Positions 20,184-28,657 of a stretch of 64,000 nucleotides of DNA are shown here, in pieces. Positions within the stretch are counted from its first letter, which is position 1, and every line of letters starts with the position of its first letter. The translations under genes and the position numbers were made by a program. The notes beneath the pieces are model-generated. The model was not told where the DNA came from and did not search any database. It was given only the letters and a program-made list of their open reading frames with translations. The stretch comes from a virus: positions 1 through 64,000 of the IMG/VR virus record IMGVR_UViG_3300045972_000138. One strand, 5' to 3'.

Positions 20184-22310
20184 ATGAAGATAGAAGCAGA
20201 TGTTAACGAAGTCGTGCTATCTAATGTAGGCACCGTAGGCGAATTCCGCATTCGCAATAGTGCTAAAGCATTCTCCATCCTGTCTAGCGGATTGTATAGT
20301 AACAAGATCCGTGCAATCGTCCGTGAACTTAGTTGCAACGCAATTGATAGTCACGTTGCCGCAGGTAAACAAGATGTACCGTTTGAAGTGCATCTTCCTA
20401 CTGCGCTCGAACCTTGGTTCTCCGTTCGTGACTTTGGTATTGGTTTAGACAACAACCAAGTAACAAACATTTACACAACCTATTTTGAATCTACAAAGAC
20501 AGATTCCAATGATTACATTGGTGCGCTAGGTCTTGGATCAAAATCTCCGTTTAGCTACACAGAAAATTTTACTGTTACTGCTATTAAGAACGGTACGAAG
20601 CGTATTTATAGCGCATTCATTAACGAAATGGGTGTTCCAAGTATTGCAGAAATGAGTCAGGAACTAACTGACGAAGGTAATGGTGTTGAAGTTAAATTCA
20701 GTGTTACCGAGAAATACGATTACAATAGTTTCGTGCATGAATCACAGTCAGTATTTAAGTGGTTTAAAAATAAACCAATTATTACCGGTGTTCGATTCGA
20801 ACACGAAGTAATAACTTACAAAGAAGAAAATATTGTTCCCGGAATTCACGTTTCTGCGTCAGGTTATGCATCTATGGCACTAATGGGTAACATTGCATAC
20901 CCGTTGAACAAGGTATCTGAACCTCAAAAACATTTTGGTGATCTTGCTCCATTGCTCGAGTGTGGATTAGTAATGGAATTTGGCATTGGTGATCTGGATT
21001 TTGCTGCATCACGTGAAGAACTTAGTTTTGTTCCAATTACGATTAGAAGCATCAAGCGTAAGTTAGAAGAACTCAATGAAAATCTAACAAAGCACTTTAC
21101 AGAAAAGGCCGATGCTATTGTGCATCCGTGGGCTCGTGCAGAATATCTGTATGAAGAATCGCGCTCTAAACTGTATTCTGCAGCAGTAACTAAGTATTGT
21201 GCCAACACAAAATTTGCGTTATATGACCCTACATCGTACCAGGGCAAGAAAACATTTAAATTCCCTATTAAAGATTTAGCCGATCGTGGCCTAGATGTTA
21301 CAGCATTTCATGTATACAGTGGTCGTAATCGCGGTAAAACAGGCAAGGGCAGCGAATATGTAAATGGTGGCTATGTTGAATCGTTATCAGTTCCTGTCGA
21401 TACTTCTGTTGTCATCGTACTGAACGACTTGAAAACAGGTTGTGTAGCTCGCGCATCTTATCATTACGTCAATCACTTTAGCGGAACAGCACTTGTTTAT
21501 TGCGTATCGCACAAAGATGAAGATCTTGCTACACGCCAACTCGAATATGATAAATTCACGGCAGAATTACACAACCCGCCAACAATTGTTAAGGCGAGTA
21601 CGTTGCAAAAACGTCCAGTGGCTAAGCGCGAACCATTATCAAATATAGGCATCGCTACACTGGTCAAGAAAGTAAATACAAGTAGATATGGACAAGATTC
21701 TTATAAGTGGGAGCCATATCAAAGTACTCTCGATGATTCAACAAATTACTATTTTGTATGTCTGAGTAACTACGAATCCGAAACATTAGACGGTAAGCCA
21801 TTCAATACCGAATTGCTGCGTCGCAGAATGTCAAATTGTGGTATCGACGATATTAAAAATATTATGATAATGGGTGTGCGTAAGACACGTATTAAAGAAC
21901 TTAAGGATCGCCCAAATTGGATTTGGGTAGAAGAGAAACTTAAAGAAGAAACGGCAAAGGTATCGGACGCACACGTTAAGGCAATGGTAGCCGCCGGTAT
22001 ACTTGACCATTGGGAAACAAGACCGTATACTAACGATAGTATAGCAAAAAGAGTTGGCAAAGGGTCTGATTATGCTAAGTTTGCAACTGAATGCAATGCC
22101 ATTAAGCGTGCATCAGGTGATGTAACAGATCTTGTAGAACTTTGCAAGACATATGGTAAATCTGTAAAGGTTGCTGAAGTGTCGCAGGCTCTCGAAGATG
22201 CTAAGAAGTTAGTTAAGGCAAAGTATCCGTTGATTAAGCACCTTGGTGGTGCAACGGAAAAAGAAATTGCAGATTATGTAATGCTGATTGATCAGCAAAA
22301 AACGATTTAA
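20184..22310 (+). CDS. rIIA: rIIA-like protein (GHKL ATPase)
   Basis: A 708-residue protein; T4 rIIA is about 725. The N-terminal GHKL ATPase fold is clear: IRAIVRELSCNAIDSHVAAGK (N box), VRDFGIGLDNNQV (G1), YIGALGLGSKSPFSY (G2), and GNGVEVKFSV. The rest is divergent. RII proteins are membrane-associated, abundant early products that counter RexAB-type exclusion in the T4-lambda system. It forms an operon with rIIB, 18 nt downstream, from the promoter at 20122. Confidence 0.93.
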   Translation: MKIEADVNEVVLSNVGTVGEFRIRNSAKAFSILSSGLYSNKIRAIVRELSCNAIDSHVAAGKQDVPFEVHLPTALEPWFSVRDFGIGLDNNQVTNIYTTYFESTKTDSNDYIGALGLGSKSPFSYTENFTVTAIKNGTKRIYSAFINEMGVPSIAEMSQELTDEGNGVEVKFSVTEKYDYNSFVHESQSVFKWFKNKPIITGVRFEHEVITYKEENIVPGIHVSASGYASMALMGNIAYPLNKVSEPQKHFGDLAPLLECGLVMEFGIGDLDFAASREELSFVPITIRSIKRKLEELNENLTKHFTEKADAIVHPWARAEYLYEESRSKLYSAAVTKYCANTKFALYDPTSYQGKKTFKFPIKDLADRGLDVTAFHVYSGRNRGKTGKGSEYVNGGYVESLSVPVDTSVVIVLNDLKTGCVARASYHYVNHFSGTALVYCVSHKDEDLATRQLEYDKFTAELHNPPTIVKASTLQKRPVAKREPLSNIGIATLVKKVNTSRYGQDSYKWEPYQSTLDDSTNYYFVCLSNYESETLDGKPFNTELLRRRMSNCGIDDIKNIMIMGVRKTRIKELKDRPNWIWVEEKLKEETAKVSDAHVKAMVAAGILDHWETRPYTNDSIAKRVGKGSDYAKFATECNAIKRASGDVTDLVELCKTYGKSVKVAEVSQALEDAKKLVKAKYPLIKHLGGATEKEIADYVMLIDQQKTI

Positions 22311-22328
22311 CACAGAAGGAAACACAAA

Positions 22329-23408
22329 ATGAGTAAACCAGTTCCATATTTGCTTCAAGGCAAAAACATTATTTTGGTCATTGATGGCCAAAGTCACACA
22401 GTAAGCAAAGACACCCATATGAACTATGGCAAGATTGTCGATGCACTAAAGGCAAAGGACTGGGATGTTCTTGCCGACCTAGTTGAACCAAAGAAGGCAA
22501 TTGTTAATTTTGGTAAGGGCTATGTTACTATTGACAATGGTGTCGTATACTGGAAAGGCACTGTGTTTAACAACGCACTGGCCGGCCGTATGATTGAAAT
22601 GTACCAAGACGGTTTTCCAATTGACCCAATGATTGCATTTATGGAAAACTTGATGGCAAATCCATCTAAGCGTTCTGTAGAACAAGTATACGGTTTCTTG
22701 GAAAAGAACAGTCTGCCAATCACCGAAGATGGGCACTTCCTTGCATACAAGAAAGTACGTAAGGACATGAAGGATATCCATAGCGGTACTATCGATAACA
22801 GTATCGGCCAAGTGATTGAAATGGATCGCAACTTAGTTGACGACAATCCTGATTCACATTGCTCCACTGGTTTGCATTTCTGCAGTATTAGCTATCTGGG
22901 CGGTTTTGGAAGTCACGATGACCCCATTATGATCCTTAAGATCAATCCAGCAGATGTGGTAAGTATCCCAACTGACTACAATGGTGCTAAAGGTCGTTGT
23001 ATGAAGTACGAAGTGGTAGCTCAAGTTAACGGCGATCCAGCAGACGCATTTGCATCTGTAGTCGACAAGACACATGGAAAAGTTGTTAAAAAGACCGTTG
23101 CGGCAGTTAAGGCAGTACCTGCCGCTAAAGCACTTACACCACAAAGTGCCTGGCCCTTCCCTGTAACAGGTATGGCAGCAGCAACAGCAGCAGTACCACA
23201 GAAGGTATGGCCACCGGTTGCAGCAACACCTGCACCTAAGTCGGTAAACGGTTCGGTTGGACAATACGATGTGAAACGTAAGTCAACTGGCGATACAATT
23301 GCATCTGGTATTAGCTTGCACGAAGCTCGTACAATGGTAGCAAAGGCAGTAGCCCAGAAGAAGGCTGTGTTGCAAGTTGTTGATAGCAACGGAATTGTTA
23401 TTAAGTAA
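22329..23408 (+). CDS. rIIB: rIIB-like protein
   Basis: A 359-residue protein. The N-terminus (LLQGKNIILVIDGQSHTVSKDTHMNYGKIVDALKAKDWDVLADLV) and the central LEKNSLPITEDGHFLAYKKV, HCSTGLHFCSISYL, VVSIPTDYNGAKGRCMKYEVV are typical rIIB. The C-terminal ~130 residues add an Ala/Pro-rich linker and a small domain (VGQYDVKRKSTGDTIASGISLHEARTMV) that T4 rIIB lacks as far as I recall. Preceded by AGAAGGAAA. Confidence 0.92.
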   Translation: MSKPVPYLLQGKNIILVIDGQSHTVSKDTHMNYGKIVDALKAKDWDVLADLVEPKKAIVNFGKGYVTIDNGVVYWKGTVFNNALAGRMIEMYQDGFPIDPMIAFMENLMANPSKRSVEQVYGFLEKNSLPITEDGHFLAYKKVRKDMKDIHSGTIDNSIGQVIEMDRNLVDDNPDSHCSTGLHFCSISYLGGFGSHDDPIMILKINPADVVSIPTDYNGAKGRCMKYEVVAQVNGDPADAFASVVDKTHGKVVKKTVAAVKAVPAAKALTPQSAWPFPVTGMAAATAAVPQKVWPPVAATPAPKSVNGSVGQYDVKRKSTGDTIASGISLHEARTMVAKAVAQKKAVLQVVDSNGIVIK

Positions 23409-23633
23409 TAAATGTGTGGTGTGGTAGCACTGGACGCGCACCTGCAGCTGGTAATCAGAGCCTATGTGAAAAATGCCGTGCATGGCATACATGCTTCTGA
23501 GATAAGCGGAGCAGCACTTCTCCCTACTAAGGAGAATGTAACTGCGGAGGCCCCTTAATGCAGGATGGGGAATTTAGGTGGGGTGCCTAAATACACGTTT
23601 AGTGGCAGTTGTTAATTCGGCTGCCACTTTTTT
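23409..23633 (+). ncRNA. structured 3' RNA with intrinsic terminator
   Basis: About 225 nt downstream of rIIB. Elements: GCATG/CATGC hairpin near 23480; TTCTCC/GGAGAA around CTACTAA (~23517-23535); ATTTAGG/CCTAAAT with a G-rich loop (~23573-23593) that could pair back to GGCCCC near 23550 as a pseudoknot; then a terminator. It may be a stable 3' UTR-derived RNA or a small RNA released from the rII transcript. A 48-codon ORF crosses it but looks accidental. Confidence 0.5.
23600..23633 (+). terminator. intrinsic terminator of rII operon
   Basis: GTGGCAG and CTGCCAC arms followed by six T. Confidence 0.88.
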
Positions 23634-23649
23634 ATGAGGTAAATATGTT

Positions 23650-24462
23650 ATGCTAGATTCTGTGGGTTATATAGGTTACGGGTTTGTTGGAAAAGCATGC
23701 CACGAAGCATTTAAACATAATGCTAGTGCAATTATTGTAGATCCAAAATATTCTACAACAACAATTAAAGATTTAATAAGAGAACAACCAAGATTAACAT
23801 TTGTTTCCATAAACGCACCAACACTTGAGAATGGCAAGGTAGATGCAAGTGTAATTTATAATATCTTCCGTGAATTAGCAGATTTTACCCATAAGGGTAT
23901 TGTTGTATTAAAGAGTACGCTAACACCGGATATAGTAGAAGATTTAAATCAAGAATTTGGTAAAAAAATAAGATATGTCTATTCTCCGGAATTTTTAAGG
24001 GAAGCACATTGGGCGCAAGATGCAGTTACGCCACCTATGGTGATTATGGCAGGAGACTTTGCTGATTGTAAAGAATTAGAAGAAATATATGACAATCATT
24101 CTCATATAAAACTAACGCGGTTTGTTATGTTAGACTATAAAGAAGCAGCATTGGTTAAATACACTATAAATTCTTATCTTGCCGCTAAAGTAGTGTTTAT
24201 GAATCAGATATATCAACTATATACTGATATGTATAGTGCAGTACCAATGGCAATATCGTGGGATGAGTTTACAGAGGTATTATCATTAGATTCGAGAGTT
24301 GGCGCAAGCCATCTTAAGGTACCGGGTAATGGTGGCACATTTGGATATGGTGGAAGTTGTTTTCCTAAAGATGTGAAAGCATTGTTGGAATTCGACAAGA
24401 ATAAAAGATTATCTGTTTTAGCAGAAGCAGAACAAGCAAACACAAAATTACGTATTTCGTAG
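23650..24462 (+). CDS. UDP-glucose/GDP-mannose dehydrogenase-like enzyme (short)
   Basis: A 270-residue protein. The NAD-binding start is GYIGYGFVGKA (residues 6-16); catalytic-domain motifs YSPEFLREAHW (E116) and the cysteine loop GGTFGYGGSCFPKDVKAL with C237 are intact. Normal family members run ~390-450 residues and end with a UDP-binding domain, which is missing here. It may still oxidise a nucleotide sugar to a uronate, with substrate recognition changed or supplied by a partner. It lies right after the rII terminator. Confidence 0.85.
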   Translation: MLDSVGYIGYGFVGKACHEAFKHNASAIIVDPKYSTTTIKDLIREQPRLTFVSINAPTLENGKVDASVIYNIFRELADFTHKGIVVLKSTLTPDIVEDLNQEFGKKIRYVYSPEFLREAHWAQDAVTPPMVIMAGDFADCKELEEIYDNHSHIKLTRFVMLDYKEAALVKYTINSYLAAKVVFMNQIYQLYTDMYSAVPMAISWDEFTEVLSLDSRVGASHLKVPGNGGTFGYGGSCFPKDVKALLEFDKNKRLSVLAEAEQANTKLRIS

Positions 24463-24471
24463 GAGATTATT

Positions 24472-24624
24472 ATGTCAGCAGGAATTTTAAGAAGCAAGTA
24501 TATGTCTAGATTAAATAACGCAAAATATCCGTTTGAATATTTTTCTGTATTCAATGAATATGTTATGTACGAACTTGACATTTTTATGTATAATGTAAAA
24601 GAAATCATAAAACACAAGAATTGA
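24472..24624 (+). CDS. 50-residue protein, unknown
   Basis: A short ORF (begins MSAGILRSKYMSRLNNAKYP) with a strong AGGAG site 6 nt upstream, directly behind the dehydrogenase. Aromatic and mixed-charge. Its TGA overlaps a late promoter octamer. Function unknown. Confidence 0.6.
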   Translation: MSAGILRSKYMSRLNNAKYPFEYFSVFNEYVMYELDIFMYNVKEIIKHKN

Positions 24625-24630
24625 TAAATA
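24623..24630 (+). promoter_or_regulatory. late promoter octamer GATAAATA
   Basis: Overlaps the upstream stop and precedes a ~90-nt folded leader with terminator before the gene at 24731. Confidence 0.65.
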
Positions 24631-24636
24631 CTATTA

Positions 24637-24720
24637 ACAACTACCTTTAGGACCGTTGTGGCTACTGCCGAAATGCAGGCGTCTGGGGCAAACAATTCGC
24701 TACTGTTTGCCCCTTTATTA
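24637..24720 (+). ncRNA. short folded RNA or attenuator leader
   Basis: Behind a late octamer: CAAC/GTTG hairpin, CTGC/GCAG hairpin, then terminator arms GGGGCAAACA (24685-24694) and TGTTTGCCCC (24704-24713) with a TTTATTAT tail, just before the next gene's ATG. It is either a stand-alone small RNA or an attenuator. Confidence 0.5.
24685..24720 (+). terminator. intrinsic terminator/attenuator
   Basis: Ten-base-pair GC-rich stem with a U-rich tail, 11 nt before ATG 24731. Confidence 0.7.
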
Positions 24721-24730
24721 TGGAAAGCAT

Positions 24731-24910
24731 ATGAGACTATTTGAACTATTTGAAGCTAAAGAAATTAAGAAGGTTGAGCAATCAAAACCTCGTAACTTTG
24801 TGGCCAAAAATTCAAAAATGGCAGGTAAAGCAGGCGCACACAATCCCAAGGAATATTCTCGTAAAGAGAAACATCCTAACAAAAATAAGCCCGATCCAAG
24901 CGGCATTTAA
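24731..24910 (+). CDS. small basic internal-head-protein candidate
   Basis: A 59-residue protein starting MRLFELFEAKEIKK, an excellent match to capsid-targeting leaders (helix ending in F-E-A, cut by the head protease in T4-type phages). The rest is Lys/Asn/Pro-rich and disordered, like T4 internal proteins packed with DNA. Start chosen at ATG 24731 (GGAAAG upstream); the open frame from 24656 runs through the terminator. Confidence 0.68.
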   Translation: MRLFELFEAKEIKKVEQSKPRNFVAKNSKMAGKAGAHNPKEYSRKEKHPNKNKPDPSGI

Positions 24911-24919
24911 CACCCATTA

Positions 24920-24927
24920 CATAAATA
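24920..24927 (+). promoter_or_regulatory. late-promoter-like CATAAATA
   Basis: One-base variant of the octamer, 82 nt before the virion-type gene at 25010. Confidence 0.4.
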
Positions 24928-25009
24928 TCCTCTGGTAACTGATCAGAATTAGTTGCTATTCTATATTGGCTCAGGCTAAAATAGTCTAAGATACCAAAAG
25001 GATAATAAA

Positions 25010-26176
25010 ATGGCAGAAAAGAAATTGTCGGCAGTGTATGTAAGTTGGCCAAAACCTGATTTCGAACTCACTGTAAAAACAAACAAACACTTTAGAAGAA
25101 ATTTCTACGGAGCAATGCAATATGCTCACTATGAGTTATCTGCCGTTGAATTAAAACGCGAAGTCCTAAAGTATCTTAAAGCTCTAGATGCACAGCATCC
25201 ATTTCTTGCGCGTATTAAAGATATGCACGAGAATAGATTTATTACGGTAGGTAAATATATGTATCTGTTGAATAGCGGATGCGATATTCCAGACGACTTC
25301 TTTACAAGTCTAATGCCTACGTTGGAGAAAGTAATAAATGAGGAAGAAGCCAGGATTGCGTCAATTGCCAAAACGTCGAACGAAGCACAGCAAGAGAAAG
25401 ATAAAAACGGTGGAAACACTAGTCAGCCTATTAAGACGGTTATCTCAATTCAAGATCGTCTCCGCGAGAAAGCACGTGAAGCGGCTGGTGAAGTGGAGGG
25501 GTGGATAGATGAGTTTATGTGCAACAAGAAGCAATCACCAAAGACAGTTGAAGATTTTATAAATCTGTTCAATACATTCGAATTGAAGTCAGCGCATATG
25601 CGTCATATGCAAGATATATTTGAAAGACGTGCAGAAGAAATTGCAGCAGCAGCAAGCGGCGAAGATAAGTCGTTAGCTGAAGGCTATAGTAATTTTTCTA
25701 GAATGGAATTAAAGAAGTTTGATATATTCCATCGTAATCTGCTAAAGGCCTGCAATATGACAATGGAAGTTGCTAGGGTAGAACGTGCTCCGCGTAAGAA
25801 GAAGCCAGTATCAGTTGATAAACTTATATCTAAATTAAAATATAAGAAAGAAGATAAGACGTTGGGCATTGTTAGTATGAGCCCATCTAACATATTGGGT
25901 TCTAAAGAAGTTTGGTTGTATAACACAAAAACTCGCAAGTTAGCGCAGTATAAAGCAGCAGACAATGGCGGGCTTAGTGTTAAAGGCGCAAGCTTATTGA
26001 ATTTTAGTGCAGATTCAGCAGAAAAAACGCTACGTAAACCCGCCGAGGCGTTAGCAGACTTTAAAAAGGCCACTAAGGTTAAACTTCGCACCTTTTTAAA
26101 GGATTTAAGCACAGTTGATATTCCGTGCAATGGTAAGCTAAACGAACACCATATTATTTTAAGGATTGATAAGTGA
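25010..26176 (+). CDS. conserved phage protein, probably virion-associated
   Basis: A 388-residue mainly helical protein (AAGGA site). The C-terminal part (GSKEVWLYNTKTRKLAQYKA, TLRKPAEALADFKKATKVKLRTFLKDL) resembles a family I recall from T4-like aquatic phages, with no known role. A Lys-rich hinge (APRKKKPVSVDKL) separates the halves. It overlaps the exonuclease gene by 4 nt. Confidence 0.72.
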   Translation: MAEKKLSAVYVSWPKPDFELTVKTNKHFRRNFYGAMQYAHYELSAVELKREVLKYLKALDAQHPFLARIKDMHENRFITVGKYMYLLNSGCDIPDDFFTSLMPTLEKVINEEEARIASIAKTSNEAQQEKDKNGGNTSQPIKTVISIQDRLREKAREAAGEVEGWIDEFMCNKKQSPKTVEDFINLFNTFELKSAHMRHMQDIFERRAEEIAAAASGEDKSLAEGYSNFSRMELKKFDIFHRNLLKACNMTMEVARVERAPRKKKPVSVDKLISKLKYKKEDKTLGIVSMSPSNILGSKEVWLYNTKTRKLAQYKAADNGGLSVKGASLLNFSADSAEKTLRKPAEALADFKKATKVKLRTFLKDLSTVDIPCNGKLNEHHIILRIDK

Positions 26177-26631
26177 GATTATTCTTAGATACAGAATTTA
26201 CAAAGTTAGACCCTAGTGCAAAACTTATTAGCGTTGCATTAGTTGACGAAGATGAAAATTTCTTCTACGCCGAACTAACAGACACGTACACGCTGGCTGA
26301 TTGCAGCGATTTTGTAAAATCAGAAGTGTTACCGCTCTTGCGTGGCAACAAATATAGAATGACAGAATATGAATGCAAATTAGCAATGTGCAAATGGATA
26401 GAAGAAAGAAATGTTGCTTGCGTAATCTGTACTGACGCACCAAGTTGGGATTTACCTTTATTCCTGCCACTGCTTCAGCCGTGTATTCCAGAGAACATTA
26501 ATATAACAGAACATGTTTTAGTACGTGTACCATCTAATATAGAACAAGACCTTATTCTCAAATTTAATTACGATCCACACAATGCGCTAGATGACGCATT
26601 AGTGATGAAGAAGGCAATACTCGGATATTGA
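26173..26631 (+). CDS. DEDD-type 3'-5' exonuclease
   Basis: A 152-residue single-domain nuclease. FLDTEF supplies D6 and E8; CTDAPSWD supplies a middle Asp (D88 or D93); HNALDDALVMKKAI supplies H136 and D140. That is the DEDDh pattern seen in the Rv2179c-like exoribonuclease/RNase T branch. Probable role is trimming RNA or single-stranded DNA. Coupled by ATGA overlap to the upstream gene. Confidence 0.82.
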   Translation: MRLFLDTEFTKLDPSAKLISVALVDEDENFFYAELTDTYTLADCSDFVKSEVLPLLRGNKYRMTEYECKLAMCKWIEERNVACVICTDAPSWDLPLFLPLLQPCIPENINITEHVLVRVPSNIEQDLILKFNYDPHNALDDALVMKKAILGY

Positions 26632-26637
26632 TAAATA
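26630..26637 (+). promoter_or_regulatory. late promoter octamer GATAAATA
   Basis: Overlaps the exonuclease stop, 26 nt before the neck protein gene. Confidence 0.75.
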
Positions 26638-26663
26638 ACATATCACTGGAGAGTTGATACGTT

Positions 26664-27416
26664 ATGTCCGCACAGATTACACCGAAAGTATTATTGAAAA
26701 AGCAAATCGAGCTTCTGCTTGGTTCGCAAATGGTCGATGTTGAATTAGATTCTGAGCACATTAATCTTGCAATTGGATTGGGGCTATTGAAGTTGCGTCA
26801 GCAATCAGATGGTTCGCTATTAGAGAAAGACATTTTTTTACACTTAACAAGAGACATAACAGAATATACCCTCCCTGAGGAAGTGCAAGAAGTGCGTAGG
26901 CTATACCGCCGTGGGGTTGGTGCATACACTAATGGCGGGGTAAATTTCGATCCGGTCGATGCTGCATTTTATAATATCTATTTGTTACAACCAAATAGAT
27001 CTGGTGGACTAGCAACCTGGGATATGTATAATGGATATCTTGAGACAGTTGAGCGTGTTTTTGCCAGCCAACTTAATTTTACGTGGGACGTAAATCAGCA
27101 CAAACTAACAATCATCCGTCGTCCGACAGCTGACGAAGAAGTAGGTGTTAGAGTTTACGTTAGGAAATCAGAAGACGATATGATAAATGATCCATATACA
27201 GGTCCCTGGTTGATAGCATATTCTACTGCCAAGGCAAAATATATGCTTGGCGAAGCAAGAGATAAATTTCCAGGAGGTTTCCCTGGACCGAGTGGTACTG
27301 TTACACTAAACGGTGCAACATTGAAGCAAGAAGCACAAATTGAGATAGATAAGTTAGAGAAAGAGTTGTTGAATATGATAACAAGTGGTGACGGATATAG
27401 CTTCATTATTGGCTAA
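26664..27416 (+). CDS. 13: neck protein gp13-like
   Basis: A 250-residue protein; T4 gp13 is 309. The C-terminal part follows the gp13 pattern: PWLIAYSTAKAKYMLGEARDKF, LPGG-type turn (FPGPSGTVTLNGATLKQEAQIEIDKLEKELLNM), and a final IIG. Gp13 with gp14 seals the filled head and joins it to the tail. The late promoter fits. gp14 is not seen in this window. Confidence 0.8.
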   Translation: MSAQITPKVLLKKQIELLLGSQMVDVELDSEHINLAIGLGLLKLRQQSDGSLLEKDIFLHLTRDITEYTLPEEVQEVRRLYRRGVGAYTNGGVNFDPVDAAFYNIYLLQPNRSGGLATWDMYNGYLETVERVFASQLNFTWDVNQHKLTIIRRPTADEEVGVRVYVRKSEDDMINDPYTGPWLIAYSTAKAKYMLGEARDKFPGGFPGPSGTVTLNGATLKQEAQIEIDKLEKELLNMITSGDGYSFIIG

Positions 27417-27437
27417 GTTGCGTAACAAAATCTTAAG

Positions 27438-27486
27438 CCCTTAGTACAGTTTTTGTATAACTACACAGACTGACTAAGGGGTTTTT
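27438..27486 (+). terminator. hairpin terminator overlapping kinase leader
   Basis: CCCTTAGT (27438-27445) pairs with ACTAAGGG (27473-27480), extended by CAG/CTG, then GTTTTT running into ATG 27487. The AAGGGG arm also acts as ribosome site, so folding could repress the kinase. Confidence 0.65.
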
Positions 27487-28140
27487 ATGATTATTGGCAT
27501 TAGCGGATTCATCGGTAGCGGCAAAGGCACCGTAGCAACAACATTAACAGAACAATACGGATTTAAGAAAGATAGTTTCGCTGCCAGTTTAAAAGATGCG
27601 TGTGCTTCTATTTTCGATTGGCCACGTGATATGCTAGAAGGCGAAACAAAGGAATCAAGAGAATGGCGAGAACAGGTAGATGTATGGTGGTCTGAAAAGT
27701 TAAGTATGCCTAACCTTACACCACGCCTTGCATTACAATTAATGGGCACAGATGTAATGCGTAATCACTTCAACGAAAGCATTTGGTTCTTAACAATGGA
27801 AAACCGTATCCGTAAGAACCCGCATCAAAATGTTGTTATAAGTGATGTAAGATTCCCGAACGAAATTAAATTTATACAAGATATTGGTGGTACAATGGTT
27901 CGTGTAAATCGCGGAGCAACACCAGTATGGTATGAAACAGCCATTCTTGCCAACAAAGGAAATTCGTTAGCTAAGAGCGCAATGGGATCGATGTATTCGG
28001 ATGCACACTTTAGTGAATGGGCATGGGTGGGCGTCGACTTCAACTACGAGATAAATAACGATAGTACATTTGAGAATATTAATTCTCAAATTAAAGGTAT
28101 TATCGATGACATTTCCAGACAGCACAAAGAAAGCACCTAA
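27487..28140 (+). CDS. 1: deoxynucleoside monophosphate kinase (gp1-like)
   Basis: A 217-residue P-loop kinase: GISGFIGSGKGTVATTL (Walker A), LTPRLALQLMGTDVMRNHFNESIWFLTMENRI as in the T4 gp1 LMQALGTDL.NNF...W segment, and VVISDVRFPNEIKFI (Walker B/lid). It phosphorylates dNMPs to dNDPs for phage DNA synthesis. It overlaps the first virion-cassette gene by 35 nt. Confidence 0.88.
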   Translation: MIIGISGFIGSGKGTVATTLTEQYGFKKDSFAASLKDACASIFDWPRDMLEGETKESREWREQVDVWWSEKLSMPNLTPRLALQLMGTDVMRNHFNESIWFLTMENRIRKNPHQNVVISDVRFPNEIKFIQDIGGTMVRVNRGATPVWYETAILANKGNSLAKSAMGSMYSDAHFSEWAWVGVDFNYEINNDSTFENINSQIKGIIDDISRQHKEST

Positions 28141-28657
28141 CGTATTTTTTGACACAATCGATGGTACAGGTGGGCCTGCGGGTACCGGTTCTGTTCTATC
28201 TAATGGCATTAAGGTTATTAATTCGCTGCCTCATCCTGTAATGAATGGCGAATATGTAACAAGTACAATATATCCATTCTTAACCGTTGACAATGCTCAA
28301 GTAAGTGCAATAACAGTAACAAACGGATACGAATTAAGTGCTATAACCGATAGTGCAGTAGTTGGTCAAATTGGTATAACAACAGGATCACTAGTTGATA
28401 CGTTAGTGTTTGTTGTCTACAATAATGCTGCTATGGAAAATCTAGCAGTAAGTCCAATTAATATAACAGGTGGATCACTAGTTGATACGTTAGTGTTTGT
28501 TGTCTACAATAATGCTGCTATGGAAAATCTAGCAGTAAGTCCAATTAATATAACAGGTGGATCACTAGTTGAGTCGCTTATATACATAGTTTATAATACT
28601 GCTATGGAAAACCTAGCAGTAAGTCCAATTACAATAGTTAACGGGAGTTTAGTATGA
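28106..28657 (+). CDS. repeat-bearing virion protein, cassette 1 gene A
   Basis: A 183-residue protein from ATG 28106 (begins MTFPDSTKKAPNVFFDT); the frame open from 28070 lies in the kinase gene. The N-terminal ~90 residues are conserved in the paralogue at 29656. The C-terminal part is three 29-residue repeats (GGSLVDTLVFVVYNN...), the first two identical at DNA level (28385-28471 and 28472-28558). Probably a beta-rich tail or fibre component. It overlaps its partner by ATGA. Confidence 0.7.
   Translation: MTFPDSTKKAPNVFFDTIDGTGGPAGTGSVLSNGIKVINSLPHPVMNGEYVTSTIYPFLTVDNAQVSAITVTNGYELSAITDSAVVGQIGITTGSLVDTLVFVVYNNAAMENLAVSPINITGGSLVDTLVFVVYNNAAMENLAVSPINITGGSLVESLIYIVYNTAMENLAVSPITIVNGSLV
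28385..28558 (+). repeat. perfect 87-bp tandem direct repeat (2 copies)
   Basis: Two identical 87-bp units in frame (29 codons each), followed by a third diverged copy at 28559. Gain or loss would keep the reading frame. Confidence 0.92.

Noticed and set aside
23412-23558. 48-codon ORF (begins MCGVVALDAHL) in the rII 3' region
   Set aside because: No ribosome site, codon use unlike the phage genes, and it crosses several strong RNA hairpins. An RNA element explains the sequence better.
24577-24601. TTGACA and TATAAT hexamers near 24577-24600
   Set aside because: Spacing is only 8 bp and both lie inside the 50-residue ORF with a good ribosome site.
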